Source: Actinophytocola sp963826035 (GTDB taxonomy: Bacteria > Actinomycetota > Actinomycetes > Mycobacteriales > Pseudonocardiaceae). From it: a stretch of 64,000 nt of DNA. Shown piece by piece: positions 18,176-26,937 of this stretch. Position 1 is the stretch's first letter; each line of letters opens with the position of its first letter. The translations under genes were made by a program, and so were the position numbers. The notes beneath the pieces were generated by a model. It saw only the letters and a program-made list of their open reading frames with translations. It was not told the DNA's origin and did no database searches. The DNA lies in NCBI GenBank assembly GCA_963826035.1, contig CAWGVZ010000003.1, forward strand, positions 1 through 64,000, written 5' to 3'.

Positions 18176-19561
18176 TCAAGCTTGGCAGAGGGGTTCAGCC
18201 GACGACGTTTCGTGGTCGGTCAGTGCCACGGTGGAGCGCCCCACACGGCTGCCTGTCTCAGGAAGTGTGAAGTAGACGACGAGACACAGGGCAACGATGA
18301 CCATCATGTAGATCGCGACGTACATGGGATTCCCGGCACCGACGAACGCGGCAGCGATGAGCGGGGCGGTGCCACCGAGGACCGCGATCACAAGCTGATG
18401 TGAGAACCCGATGCCCGACACCCGCACCGAGGCCGGGAACAGCTCGGCCTGGATGGTCGGGTACACCGCCTGCCAGATCCCCAGAACCACCCATCCGGAC
18501 GCTGCCACCAGGACGTAAACGCCGAATCCGGGCTTGTTCAGCAGCAGGAGCAGGGGGTAGAAGAGCGCGATCATGCCGATGGCGCCCACGATCGGGAAGA
18601 TCTTCCGCCGCCCGAGGCGGTCGGAGAGCCAGCCGCAGGTCGGCACGATGATGACGAGCAGTACGAGCCCGATGACGCTCCCGGTCAAGGTGGAACTCGC
18701 GTCTCGCCCGCTGGTCAGTTGGGCATATGTGGGGAGGAATGTCGCCCACGTGTAGTACGCCACAGCCGGGGCCGACAGCGCCGCCGTCTGAAGCAGTGCC
18801 TTGGGGTGTTCGCGGAGCAGAGCCAAGAGACGCGCCGGCGCGGACTTCTGATCGGCGCGAGCAAGTGCCTTGAACTCATCGGTCTCATCCGCGCGGGACC
18901 GCAGGACCAGACCGATCAGGCCGAGAATGCCACCCACGAGGAAGGGGATGCGCCACCCCCACGTGGCGAGCGCGTCGGCGCTGAAGGACGCGGTCACGAT
19001 CGCGGCGGCACCCGTCGCGGCGAGGGTTGCCAGGCCGCTGGCCATGTTGGTGAGGGACCCGAACAGGCCCCGCCGGTGCGCCGGAGCGTGCTCAACCATG
19101 AACGAGATGGCGCTCTGCTGCTCACTGCCGGCAGAAACGCCCTGGAGGACACGGGCGAACAGGAAGAGGATCGGCGCGGCGTAGCCGATCGTCTCGAATG
19201 ACGGCGTGAGGCCGATGATCAGAGAGCCGAGCGCCATTCCGAAGATGGACAGCGTCAGGACGGCCCGTCGGCCGTAGCGGTCGGCCAACGGGGAGATGAT
19301 GATGCCGCTGAACGGTCGGACGACGAACCCGATCGCGTAGGTGAGTAGCGCCGCGACGAGGGATGCGAAGGCCGAATCGCTGGGGAAGATCTGTGGGGCG
19401 AACACCGCGGCGAGCAGGCCGTAGACGTACCAGTCATACCACTCCACGAAGTGGCCGACGGTGCCCGCCACGAGGTTGATGGATCGGGGGCGAGGGGAGT
19501 CGGACGTTCCGGGTATCTCTGAGGGGTTCAACCCGTCGACCCCAGTTCGTGTATTCGTCAT
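18176..19561 (-). CDS. MFS transporter, metabolite:H+ symporter (MHS) family
   Basis: The 461-residue protein has twelve predicted membrane segments with the MHS signatures VGHFVEWYDWYVYG, the loop ADRYGRRAVL after helix 2 and RVLQGVSAGSEQQSAISFMVEHAP. Relatives import organic acids such as shikimate, ketoglutarate, proline or betaine by proton symport. It is the last gene of the minus-strand LacI locus, separated by 187 bases from the oxidoreductase gene at 19749, so it may also have its own promoter. It probably imports the substrate of this pathway. Confidence 0.88.
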   Translation of the reverse strand: MTNTRTGVDGLNPSEIPGTSDSPRPRSINLVAGTVGHFVEWYDWYVYGLLAAVFAPQIFPSDSAFASLVAALLTYAIGFVVRPFSGIIISPLADRYGRRAVLTLSIFGMALGSLIIGLTPSFETIGYAAPILFLFARVLQGVSAGSEQQSAISFMVEHAPAHRRGLFGSLTNMASGLATLAATGAAAIVTASFSADALATWGWRIPFLVGGILGLIGLVLRSRADETDEFKALARADQKSAPARLLALLREHPKALLQTAALSAPAVAYYTWATFLPTYAQLTSGRDASSTLTGSVIGLVLLVIIVPTCGWLSDRLGRRKIFPIVGAIGMIALFYPLLLLLNKPGFGVYVLVAASGWVVLGIWQAVYPTIQAELFPASVRVSGIGFSHQLVIAVLGGTAPLIAAAFVGAGNPMYVAIYMMVIVALCLVVYFTLPETGSRVGRSTVALTDHETSSAEPLCQA

Positions 19562-19748
19562 GAGCGCGCTCCTTTGCGTGGTGTACTGGGGATGGGCAGT
19601 TGCCGGCGGGTATCCGGTCAGCTCGGTCGAGCACTGGCGGCGATGTCGCGCCGCCAGACGTGAAATGGGCGTGGCTGACCAGCTCGCGCCGGTCGTCCGT
19701 GCGAGATGGCATTGCTGACGGGCCTTCGAGCGGCCCCTGCGCTCGTTG

Positions 19749-20744
19749 CTAGGCGGGCTTAGTCGCGTGGCTCGCCCATTGGCGGCCTCCCTGTTCGTCG
19801 GTCGGCAGCCCGGCGGCCGTGAGGATCTCGTCGAGCAGCCGCTGAGTGGCGACGGCCTCGCGCCCTGAGGTCAAGGGCGGCTGCCGATCTGTCGCGCGGT
19901 CCAGGAAGTGGTGAACCGCTTCGGCGAAGCCGAGGGTCTCGGTCGCGGTAGCCCAGCCGAACGCCTCGGAACTGAGGTCGCGGATAGTCGTCACACCGTC
20001 GACGGTGATCGATACCGACTCCGGCGCTCGCATCTCGGCGGAACGTCCGCCGCCGTACGCGTCGAGCTTCTCGTTCCATGCCCCGGCTGTACGGGCCGCC
20101 ACCAGGACGCCGGTGTTGCCGGAGTCGAAGCGGATGAGCGCTGTCGTCCCGTCCTCCTCCCACGGATCGTCGCCGGTGGCGTGCGCGGTCACGTGCACGG
20201 GCTCACCGCCGCAGTACCAACGCAGCAGGTCGACCATGTGGATGGCGTTCTCGAACGTCGCCCGATACTCCGAACCTGGCCGGTTCTTCTGGGCGACGCA
20301 GAACGTGGCCCCCGCGGACCCGAAAGTCTCGCGTCCCGCCACGTAGACAGGGGCGTAGCGGCGGTTGAAGTCGACCATCAGAATTCGACCGCGCTCGTCG
20401 GCGAGGTCGGCCAGGCGCTCGGCCTCGTCGGCCGACGGCGCGAGGGGCTTCTCGCAGAACACGTCCAGGTCGCGCCGCAGGCATGCATCGACGGCGTGGG
20501 CATGTTCCGAACGCGGGGTCAGGACGAAAACGGCGTCCAGCTCCTCGGCACTGAGCATGTCCTCGACCGTCCCGTAAGCGGCGCTGAAACCCCACCGCCG
20601 CATCAGCGGCCCAGGGTCCGGGCGCCGTGACACGAGCGCCGTCAGCTCTACGTCGTTCCGCCTCACCAGCGTCGGCAGCTGCGCGATGGAGGCGATGTTC
20701 CCCGCGCCGACGATGCCGACCCGGGTCGTGGCCCGCGCGCTCAT
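19749..20744 (-). CDS. Gfo/Idh/MocA family NAD(P)-dependent oxidoreductase
   Basis: The N-terminal Rossmann motif is VGIVGAGNIASIAQLPTL, and the catalytic-region motif FCEKPLAPS (the EKP motif of the family, Lys positioned for catalysis) is intact. Length 331 is typical. ATG overlaps the stop of the upstream isomerase (ATGA at 20741-20744), so the two are co-translated. Family members oxidise or reduce a hydroxyl on inositols, sugars or sugar acids; together with the isomerase this suggests stepwise catabolism of a cyclitol or sugar derivative. Confidence 0.88.
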   Translation of the reverse strand: MSARATTRVGIVGAGNIASIAQLPTLVRRNDVELTALVSRRPDPGPLMRRWGFSAAYGTVEDMLSAEELDAVFVLTPRSEHAHAVDACLRRDLDVFCEKPLAPSADEAERLADLADERGRILMVDFNRRYAPVYVAGRETFGSAGATFCVAQKNRPGSEYRATFENAIHMVDLLRWYCGGEPVHVTAHATGDDPWEEDGTTALIRFDSGNTGVLVAARTAGAWNEKLDAYGGGRSAEMRAPESVSITVDGVTTIRDLSSEAFGWATATETLGFAEAVHHFLDRATDRQPPLTSGREAVATQRLLDEILTAAGLPTDEQGGRQWASHATKPA

Positions 20745-21643
20745 CGCGCCCTCCCGGAGACGGCCGGCTGGTCGAGGAGGGCGCGGAGCACAGTTGCCGA
20801 GCGGGTGAAACCGACCGTCGGGTCAGGCAGGTCTGCCGCGTGCCAGCGGTACTCGTACTCCACGGAAAGGACGTCGTCGTAGCCCAAAGAGGACAGAGCC
20901 AGGAGGATATCGGCCCAGGGCACGACGCCGTCGCCGACGACACGCGACCGTACCGCTCGTTCTGACGCTGCGACGCGCGTTGTCTCCGCCGCCTGGAACG
21001 GCGCGTCCGGGTCGGTGAACACGAGGTCCTTCACATGCACGTGACCGATCAGGTCACCCTGCAGACGCAGGGCCTCCTCGTACGGCTCGTCGTGGGTGAA
21101 CGTCAGGTTGGCCTGGTCGTAGAGGACGCGGACGGCGGCGTGGTCCACCTCGCGCACCAGTCGTGCCGTCTCGGCCGCCGACTGCGTCATGGTCCCGAAG
21201 TGGTTCTCGACGCACAGTCGTATCCCCGCGTTCGCCGCCTCAGGCGCCAGCGTGCGCAGCGCCTCGAGCAGTCGGTTCCAGTGAGGCGCGTGATCCGGGT
21301 CATCCGGGCGCCACGACCCCGCGTAGACACGGAGCCGGTCGGCCCCCACGATCTGCGCGATCTCGATCGCGCCACGGAACTCCTCGACCGCGGCCTGCCA
21401 CTCGCCCTGGTCGACGGCGTTGATCGCCGTCGTGTAAGGCGTCAGTCCGATGATGGGAACACCCAGGTCGTCTGACACTCGGCGCGCCTCCTGGGCTGCC
21501 CGCCGGTCGTGCGGCGGCAGCCCTGACCGGTAGCCGTCCTCGTAGATCACCTCGGCAGCGTCCAAGCCCGCGGCGGCGAACAACGCGAGCGCCTCCGGGA
21601 TGGTCTGCTCCGGGGTACCAAGGGTGTGGCCTGCAAGGCGCAT
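20741..21643 (-). CDS. sugar phosphate isomerase/epimerase (AP-endonuclease-2 TIM barrel)
   Basis: The 300-residue protein shows the xylose-isomerase-like barrel with metal-binding residues in EVIYEDGY, RLCVENHFGTMTQSA, YDQANLTFTHD, IGHVHVKD and LSVEYEYRW. Relatives include 2-keto-myo-inositol dehydratase, epimerases and dehydroshikimate dehydratase. The ATG at 21643 follows the stop of the VOC gene by two bases. Its operon partners (two Gfo/Idh/MocA enzymes and a VOC protein) fit an inositol-like or dehydroshikimate-like ring-processing step, but the exact substrate cannot be assigned. Confidence 0.85.
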   Translation of the reverse strand: MRLAGHTLGTPEQTIPEALALFAAAGLDAAEVIYEDGYRSGLPPHDRRAAQEARRVSDDLGVPIIGLTPYTTAINAVDQGEWQAAVEEFRGAIEIAQIVGADRLRVYAGSWRPDDPDHAPHWNRLLEALRTLAPEAANAGIRLCVENHFGTMTQSAAETARLVREVDHAAVRVLYDQANLTFTHDEPYEEALRLQGDLIGHVHVKDLVFTDPDAPFQAAETTRVAASERAVRSRVVGDGVVPWADILLALSSLGYDDVLSVEYEYRWHAADLPDPTVGFTRSATVLRALLDQPAVSGRAR

Positions 21644-21645
21644 CG

Positions 21646-22218
21646 TCACCGCTCCCGTCTGGTGTCGTCGTCTGCTGCCGCCCGCCAGTCGGCGGGGCCC
21701 ACCAGACGCGGCGGGTCTGCCACGCGCGAACGGTCGACGAGCTCCATCAGCAGCCCCCACGGCGTGAGGAAGTAGGTCCATCGGTTGCCCGCGACGCGTG
21801 GGCTGTCGCCGGCGACCTCCTTGCGGTCGCCGAGCAGCCGCACACCGGGGACGCCCCGGAGAACCGCTATGGCTTCGTCCACGTCGTCCACCACGAAGCA
21901 GAGGTGGTGCCCGCCGGCGTCGCTGTGCCGTGGGTGCTGTGTGCGGCGCTCGGAGGTGCTCCACTGGAACAGCTCCACGTTGAGGTTGGGCGGCATGCGC
22001 AGCATCGCCAACGTGAGGCGCGCGTCCTTTGGTACCGCGAAGTTCTCGGGCATGAACTCGGCATCCGGTCCACGCGTGGACCGGTACAGCTCCTCCGCCC
22101 CCAGCACGTCGACGAAGAACAGGGCGGCCTCATCGAGGTCGGGCACGGTGAACGCGACGTGGTCGGCGTGCCGGACGCCAGGAATGCGGGGCAGCGCGCC
22201 GCCGGTGCCCGCGGTCAT
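21646..22218 (-). CDS. VOC (glyoxalase/dioxygenase) superfamily protein
   Basis: The 190-residue protein has the paired beta-alpha-beta-beta-beta modules of the vicinal oxygen chelate fold. Likely metal ligands are His in RHADHVAFTV, His in GGHHLCFVVDD and Glu in GLLMELVDRSR. It is translationally coupled to lacI upstream (ATGA at 22215-22218) and to the isomerase downstream. It could be a dioxygenase, lyase or epimerase acting on the same substrate. Confidence 0.8.
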   Translation of the reverse strand: MTAGTGGALPRIPGVRHADHVAFTVPDLDEAALFFVDVLGAEELYRSTRGPDAEFMPENFAVPKDARLTLAMLRMPPNLNVELFQWSTSERRTQHPRHSDAGGHHLCFVVDDVDEAIAVLRGVPGVRLLGDRKEVAGDSPRVAGNRWTYFLTPWGLLMELVDRSRVADPPRLVGPADWRAAADDDTRRER

Positions 22219-23201
22219 GTGGGTGGTCCGGCGGTGGAGGCCCGCACAAGCAGTTCCGGGGTCAGGATGACGTGTCCCACCGATCCGTCGACCGTCTTCT
22301 TCTCCGCGAGGTCGATCGCGATGTCGCCCATGTCGGGGATCGGCTGGCGGACGGAGGTCAACGCGGGGTTGAAGCGCGCGCCCAGGGTGAGTCCGTCGAA
22401 ACCGACGACCGAGACGTCCGCCGGGACGTGGAAACCCCGGGCGGCCAGCTCGCTGACCACCCCGAACGCGGCCATGTCGTTGGCTGCGATGATCGCCGTC
22501 GGCCGGTCGGTCATGGCGACGAACCGCGCGGCCGCCCTCTCGCCGGCCCCGATGTCCGAGCCGCTGTCGAGGACGATCGGGTCACCGTGGGCGAGGTCGA
22601 GGTAGGCGCGTATGCGCTCCTCGGCGGTGTACGTGCCCGAGATGCCCGACACGTAACCGATCCGTCGGTGCCCGAGCGAGCGCAGGTGCTCGAACGCGAG
22701 TTCGATGCCGCGGCGATTGTCGACGGTCACGCTCGGCACGGAAGAGTCCTCATCCATGCGGTCGATGACGACCACGCGGTGCCCGAAACCGAACTGCTCC
22801 AGCGTGTGGATGTCCATCCTCGTGGACGGCGCGAACACGCCGAACGGCGCGTACAGCGACTGCATCGCCGTCAGGTACTCCGCGGTCCGGACGTCGTCGC
22901 CGTTGGTGATGCAGAGCATGAGCTGGTACCCGCGATCGCCCGCGGCCTGGGTCATCGACTTCGCCAACTCGGCGTAGAAGGGGTTGGTGATGTCCGGGAC
23001 GAACAGCGGGATGAGCGAGCTCGTCTTGCGCCGCAGCGCCTGGGCGAGCGGGCTCATCGTGTAACCGAGTTCCGCCGCGACGCGCAGGACGTGCTCGCGC
23101 GTCTTCTTGTTGACCGCCTCCGGTCGGGAGAAGGCGCGCGAGACCGTCGAGCGGTGCACGCCGGCTGCCTTCGCGACGTCGTCGATGCTGGGGTCAGCCA
23201 T
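22215..23201 (-). CDS. LacI-family transcriptional regulator
   Basis: The N-terminal helix-turn-helix and hinge read IDDVAKAAGVHRSTVSRAFSRPEAV and SPLAQALRRK, followed by a periplasmic-binding-protein-like effector domain. Length (328) is standard. ATG at 23201 was chosen at the start of the HTH. It overlaps the upstream oxidoreductase by eight bases and lies inside the operon it presumably controls, giving autoregulation. A 13-bp tandem repeat in the divergent promoter at 24180-24205 is the candidate operator. Confidence 0.9.
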   Translation of the reverse strand: MADPSIDDVAKAAGVHRSTVSRAFSRPEAVNKKTREHVLRVAAELGYTMSPLAQALRRKTSSLIPLFVPDITNPFYAELAKSMTQAAGDRGYQLMLCITNGDDVRTAEYLTAMQSLYAPFGVFAPSTRMDIHTLEQFGFGHRVVVIDRMDEDSSVPSVTVDNRRGIELAFEHLRSLGHRRIGYVSGISGTYTAEERIRAYLDLAHGDPIVLDSGSDIGAGERAAARFVAMTDRPTAIIAANDMAAFGVVSELAARGFHVPADVSVVGFDGLTLGARFNPALTSVRQPIPDMGDIAIDLAEKKTVDGSVGHVILTPELLVRASTAGPPT

Positions 23202-24168
23202 GGTGTCCCGCTCTCTTCTCGGCTTCGTAGGCACCCCATATGATCCGCATGACGTCCTCCAGCTCGCCAAGGGTCGGCAGCCCGCGAAAGCCCGCGCCGA
23301 GTGTGTGCGCGACCCGCCGCACGAATGGCTCGTAGAGGGGATCGCTGTCCACGTCGAGCACCGCTCGCTCGGTGCGGCCCTCCAGCGTCGTGAACGTGGC
23401 GGATCCGTCCGAGTCGACCGAGGCGTACCCGGCCTCGCCCGCGGACGTGTAGCCGCACGCGCGCTTCAGCTGTGAGTGCGGAAACGCGTACCCCACCTCC
23501 ACGATCGCCTCGCGGCCGTCCGGCGTGGTCAGGACGAGCGTCGCGTGGTCCTCGACCGCCGCCCCGTGCAAGGTGGACGACAGCCTCGCGACGACGTCGG
23601 CCGTCGTGTGGGCGCTGTGCTGCTGAAACAGGTCGACGAAGTGCGGCCCCAGATTGGCGAGGCACCCGCCTCCGGCGCGCCCGGCGTCGAGCATCCACGG
23701 GTTGCCGCCGCGGTCGTAGCGCTCCGGCGGCCCGGCGATGAAGGAGAGCCGCTGGTACACCGGTCGCCCGGCCTTCGCCAGCCAACGGTCCACGGGACCA
23801 CCCCGCTGGATGAGCGGCACGGCGGCGTGGACTCCTGCCTCCTCGGCGGCGCGCCGCACCTGCCGCAGCTGGTCCAGCGAGGTGCCCAGCGGCTTCTCCA
23901 CGACGAACGGGATGCCCCGCTCGATCAGCGCCAGGCAGGTCTCTGCCATCTGGTCGTGGGGGCGGAAGACATAGGCGAGCTCGACGTTCTCCAGCTCCAA
24001 CAGTCCGCGCCAATTGGCCTCGACCGTGCCGCCCCACAGTTCGGCGAGCTCCGGTCGGGGGTCCTCGTCGGAGAGCCCGACGAGGTCGTGCACCTCGCGG
24101 ATCGCCGCCGCGTACAGGGGGGCGTGCCAGTGCGAGGCACCCATGACGATGGTGCGTAGCCGGCTCAT
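23194..24168 (-). CDS. Gfo/Idh/MocA family oxidoreductase
   Basis: The 324-residue protein has the N-terminal nucleotide-binding segment TIVMGASHWHAPLYAAAI and the catalytic EKP motif in FVVEKPLGTS. The glycine-rich loop is less canonical than in the paralogue at 19749. ATG at 24168 has GAGG six bases upstream, better than the GTG at 24174. It is the promoter-proximal gene of the leftward operon (oxidoreductase, lacI, VOC, isomerase, oxidoreductase, MFS). Confidence 0.85.
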   Translation of the reverse strand: MSRLRTIVMGASHWHAPLYAAAIREVHDLVGLSDEDPRPELAELWGGTVEANWRGLLELENVELAYVFRPHDQMAETCLALIERGIPFVVEKPLGTSLDQLRQVRRAAEEAGVHAAVPLIQRGGPVDRWLAKAGRPVYQRLSFIAGPPERYDRGGNPWMLDAGRAGGGCLANLGPHFVDLFQQHSAHTTADVVARLSSTLHGAAVEDHATLVLTTPDGREAIVEVGYAFPHSQLKRACGYTSAGEAGYASVDSDGSATFTTLEGRTERAVLDVDSDPLYEPFVRRVAHTLGAGFRGLPTLGELEDVMRIIWGAYEAEKRAGHHG

Positions 24169-24179
24169 GGTCACCTCGC

Positions 24180-24205
24180 TGAGATCGGTTGCTGAGATCG
24201 GTTGC
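24180..24205. repeat. tandem 13-bp direct repeat, candidate LacI operator
   Basis: TGAGATCGGTTGC occurs twice without spacing, between the divergent starts at 24168 and 24264. Read on the minus strand each unit contains GCAACCGATCTCA, reminiscent of one side of LacI-family sites. The location suits control of both operons. Confidence 0.6.
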
Positions 24206-24263
24206 AGTCACAGTGGCAGGGTGCGAGAGTCGTGTCAATCACCATCTCGCCAAGGGGGAACAT

Positions 24264-24911
24264 GTGTTCACCAAGCTCCGGACGCTGCGGACCATCGACG
24301 ACTCGGGTGCGGTGCTCATCGTTCGGCTACCGGATGCGACCAGCGCCGAACGCGTCGCACACGCCGCGATCGAAGGCGGGTTTCACGCGTTGGAGATCAC
24401 CCTGTCCATCCCCGGTGCCGTCGACCTCATCCACCGCCTGACCGCGCGGTACACGTCGCAGGGCATCGCGGTGGGGGCTGGAACCGTGCTCGACGGCCAC
24501 GCCGCGTACGAGTGCATCCGCGCCGGGGCGGCGTTCCTGGTCAGCCCGCAGCTCAACCCCGAGATGATCCGTGTCGCCAACCGATACCAGGTGCCCACGA
24601 TCAGCGGGGCGTTCACGCCGACCGAGCTGCTCGAGTCAGCCGAAGCGGGTGCGGACATCCTCAAGCTGTTCCCGACCGAGGGCGCGGGAATCCCGTACGC
24701 CAAGTCGGTGCTCGCACCCCTGGCGCACCTGCCTGTCATGCCCGCCGGGGGTGTGACGACCGAGAACGTGCCCGAGTGGTTCGCGGCCGGCGTCGCCGGG
24801 GTCGGGGTGGGCAGCGCCGTCACGAAGGCGTGGCAGCCCGACGGTGACTTCACCAAGGTCACCGCTGCCGCGCGCGACTTCCTGGCGGCGGTGCGGGCGG
24901 CGCGGCGATGA
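24264..24911 (+). CDS. KHG/KDPG-type aldolase
   Basis: The product matches class I 2-keto-3-deoxy-6-phosphogluconate aldolases: catalytic Glu in HALEITLSIPGA, phosphate/substrate residues in VGAGTVLDG, the Schiff-base Lys in DILKLFPTEGAG and the phosphate motif MPAGGVTTENVPEW with GVGSAV. GTG at 24264 is used because AGGGGGAA lies directly upstream; there is no suitable ATG. It would cleave a 2-keto-3-deoxy acid to pyruvate and an aldehyde, the terminal step of the neighbouring pathway. Its stop overlaps the next start (ATGA). Confidence 0.9.
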   Translation: MFTKLRTLRTIDDSGAVLIVRLPDATSAERVAHAAIEGGFHALEITLSIPGAVDLIHRLTARYTSQGIAVGAGTVLDGHAAYECIRAGAAFLVSPQLNPEMIRVANRYQVPTISGAFTPTELLESAEAGADILKLFPTEGAGIPYAKSVLAPLAHLPVMPAGGVTTENVPEWFAAGVAGVGVGSAVTKAWQPDGDFTKVTAAARDFLAAVRAARR

Positions 24912-25627
24912 CCGGTCCCATCCTGCGGATCGTCATCGGTACGGCCGGCTCGGGGAAGTCGACGATCGCTCAGCGTCTCGCCCGGGAGCACGCCGCCGTC
25001 TACCTCGACAAGGACGCGATGAGCGCTCGCTTCATCGAGGCCGCCCTCGCGGCGGCCGGGTACGACCCCGGGGACCGTGAGTCGAACGCGTTCTACCGCG
25101 AGCGCCTGTTGCCCTTGGAATACGACTCGCTCCTCGACGTAGCCGGGGCGAACCTCCGCCTCGGCCGGCCCGTGGTCATCGACGCGCCGTTCAGTCCGTA
25201 CCTCTCCGACCCGGACTTCATCACCGCAGCAGCGGAGCGCTTCAACTGGCCACCCATCGAAGTAGAGGTGGTCCGTGTGTGCGTCTCCCCCACAACACTC
25301 CAGCGTCGCCTACGTGAACGTGGCCTGGAGCGGGACCGCGCGAAGCTTGCCCACTGGGACGAATACTGGGCCGAACACGGGGCGCGGCCCTGCGCGTGGA
25401 CAGGGGTTCGCCTCTCAGAGATCTCCAACGACGAGGTGAGCCCGATCGTCCGCGAGCGGGCGGTTCCGCAGGGCGGGTGGCAATGCCCCGACGTCCTCAC
25501 GGCAGATGTGCGGCGGCCCGGAGTTCCTCAGGCGTGGCAGTGCCGAATCCGAAGAACTCCAGGAGAGCCGGGACCATCTCGAACAGCATGTCGCTGCCCA
25601 CCTGGATCGTGCAGCCCTTGTCCCTGA
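24908..25627 (+). CDS. AAA/P-loop small-molecule kinase
   Basis: Walker A is IVIGTAGSGKSTIAQRLA and a downstream DAPFSPYL segment and RLRERGLERDRAKLAHWDEYW lid-like region fit gluconate-kinase/APS-kinase-like ATPases. It is translationally coupled to the aldolase, so it may phosphorylate the pathway intermediate that the aldolase cleaves. The frame continues to 25627 and overlaps the convergent gene at 25497 by 131 bases; the last 40 or so residues are low-complexity and Arg/Pro/Cys-rich, suggesting that the original stop was lost or that a frameshift lies near 25470. Confidence 0.7.
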   Translation: MTGPILRIVIGTAGSGKSTIAQRLAREHAAVYLDKDAMSARFIEAALAAAGYDPGDRESNAFYRERLLPLEYDSLLDVAGANLRLGRPVVIDAPFSPYLSDPDFITAAAERFNWPPIEVEVVRVCVSPTTLQRRLRERGLERDRAKLAHWDEYWAEHGARPCAWTGVRLSEISNDEVSPIVRERAVPQGGWQCPDVLTADVRRPGVPQAWQCRIRRTPGEPGPSRTACRCPPGSCSPCP

Positions 25628-26327
25628 CGGCCCGGAGGAACGGGGTGACCTCGGCCTTGAGCACCACGTCCCCCACGTACGAACCGGGTGCGATCCGGTC
25701 GACGTCGACAGGAAGTGGGTCATCATCTTCCATGCCCATCGGGGTGGCGTTGACGATCAGGTCGTAGCCCTCGGGGTCCTTCGACCCCATGGCCACCTCC
25801 ACGTCAGGAAAATGCTCGCCGATGCGCCGGGCAAGTGCATCGGAGGCGGCCGCATCCGGGTCGAACAGACCGATCCCTGCCACCCCGATGCCTGCCAGCG
25901 ACGCCGCGATCGGTGAACCCACGCCTCCGTTGCCGACCACGAGAGCGCGCTTGCCGGACGGGTCGAAACCCTTGCGCAACACACCGCGGACGAAACCGGC
26001 GCCGTCGAACTGGTCGGCCAGCAGCGTCCCGTCCTCCCTCAGCACCACGGCATTGGTCGCGCCCGCGACCCCAGCGATCGGGCTGATCTCGTCCACCAGG
26101 TCCACAGTGGCCACCTTGTGCGGCATGGTAACCAGCGCACCCCGGATGTTGGTCAGAGTGAAGACCGATCGGAAGAAGGCCGGAAAGCCCTCGGCCCTGA
26201 TGCCCATCGGGACAACGACCGCATCGACACCCTTTCTCTCGAACCACGGGTTGAAGATCAGCGACGACTTGAAGGTGTGGGTGGGATATCCCATGTGCGC
26301 GATGAGCACCGTCGATCCGCTGATCAT
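25497..26327 (-). CDS. shikimate dehydrogenase-like (AroE family) oxidoreductase
   Basis: The 276-residue protein has the AroE substrate motif GALVTMPHK with the catalytic Lys, the Asp-containing loop NAVVLREDGTLLADQFDGAGF, the NADP-binding VVGNGGVGSPIAASLA and the terminal FGFGT segment. AGGAG precedes ATG 26327. A conserved biosynthetic AroE normally lies with aroB or aroC; here it sits beside catabolic genes and the first strands (IAHMGYPTHTFKSS) diverge from AroE, so a quinate/shikimate-like or YdiB-type catabolic dehydrogenase is more likely. It converges on the kinase gene. Confidence 0.82.
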   Translation of the reverse strand: MISGSTVLIAHMGYPTHTFKSSLIFNPWFERKGVDAVVVPMGIRAEGFPAFFRSVFTLTNIRGALVTMPHKVATVDLVDEISPIAGVAGATNAVVLREDGTLLADQFDGAGFVRGVLRKGFDPSGKRALVVGNGGVGSPIAASLAGIGVAGIGLFDPDAAASDALARRIGEHFPDVEVAMGSKDPEGYDLIVNATPMGMEDDDPLPVDVDRIAPGSYVGDVVLKAEVTPFLRAVRDKGCTIQVGSDMLFEMVPALLEFFGFGTATPEELRAAAHLP

Positions 26328-26937
26328 CGTCGTCTCCTCTTCGGTGATGGGTTCGACGCCCGAAGTCCTCGACGCATCGTCAGCACTGAGGCCCGACATC
26401 ATCATTTCGGGATCTCCACAGGGAAGGCTTGAGCATGACCGATGCCGGGGCTGCGACCGCGGCACAGCAGCGTGCGACCTCGCCACCGATGCCCGCCCGT
26501 CCGCCCAGCAGATCGACGGACCCACCGCACTCGTTCCTCGTCCGGAGTGTAAGCGTCAGTCAGTTGGCCGAGCGCCTTCGCCGCCACAGCCCTCACCGCC
26601 ATGACCGGACAACCCCACCCCCTGGCACTCCCTCCTGCGCACGTGTGACTCCCGCTGGAAATCGTCACCGGTCTATCCGGACCCATGCTGCAGCTCGCGC
26701 AGCACTGCGATCGACCCTACGGCAGCTCCTGCGCGCACGGGTACACCGTCCGCGGCCCATGCTCCGGCCCGAGCCCAGCCGGCTGCCGCTGCTGCGCCCG
26801 CCCCAGGCATCTCCACCCACCGACTCCGCCACGCCGTTGCCCGCGCGGGTCGCCGACGAGTCGGAACTGTTCGGTTGTGGATTCGGTGGCCGACTGACGT
26901 GGTGGCCCGGCGGGTCCCTGACGGGGCCACCACGCGG
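26328..26937. other. intergenic region without a supported gene
   Basis: About 600 bases separate the AroE-like start from the stop of the mannonate-dehydratase-like gene. Open frames exist in several registers, but none has family resemblance or a good ribosome-binding site. It may hold a decayed gene; I cannot name it. Confidence 0.4.
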
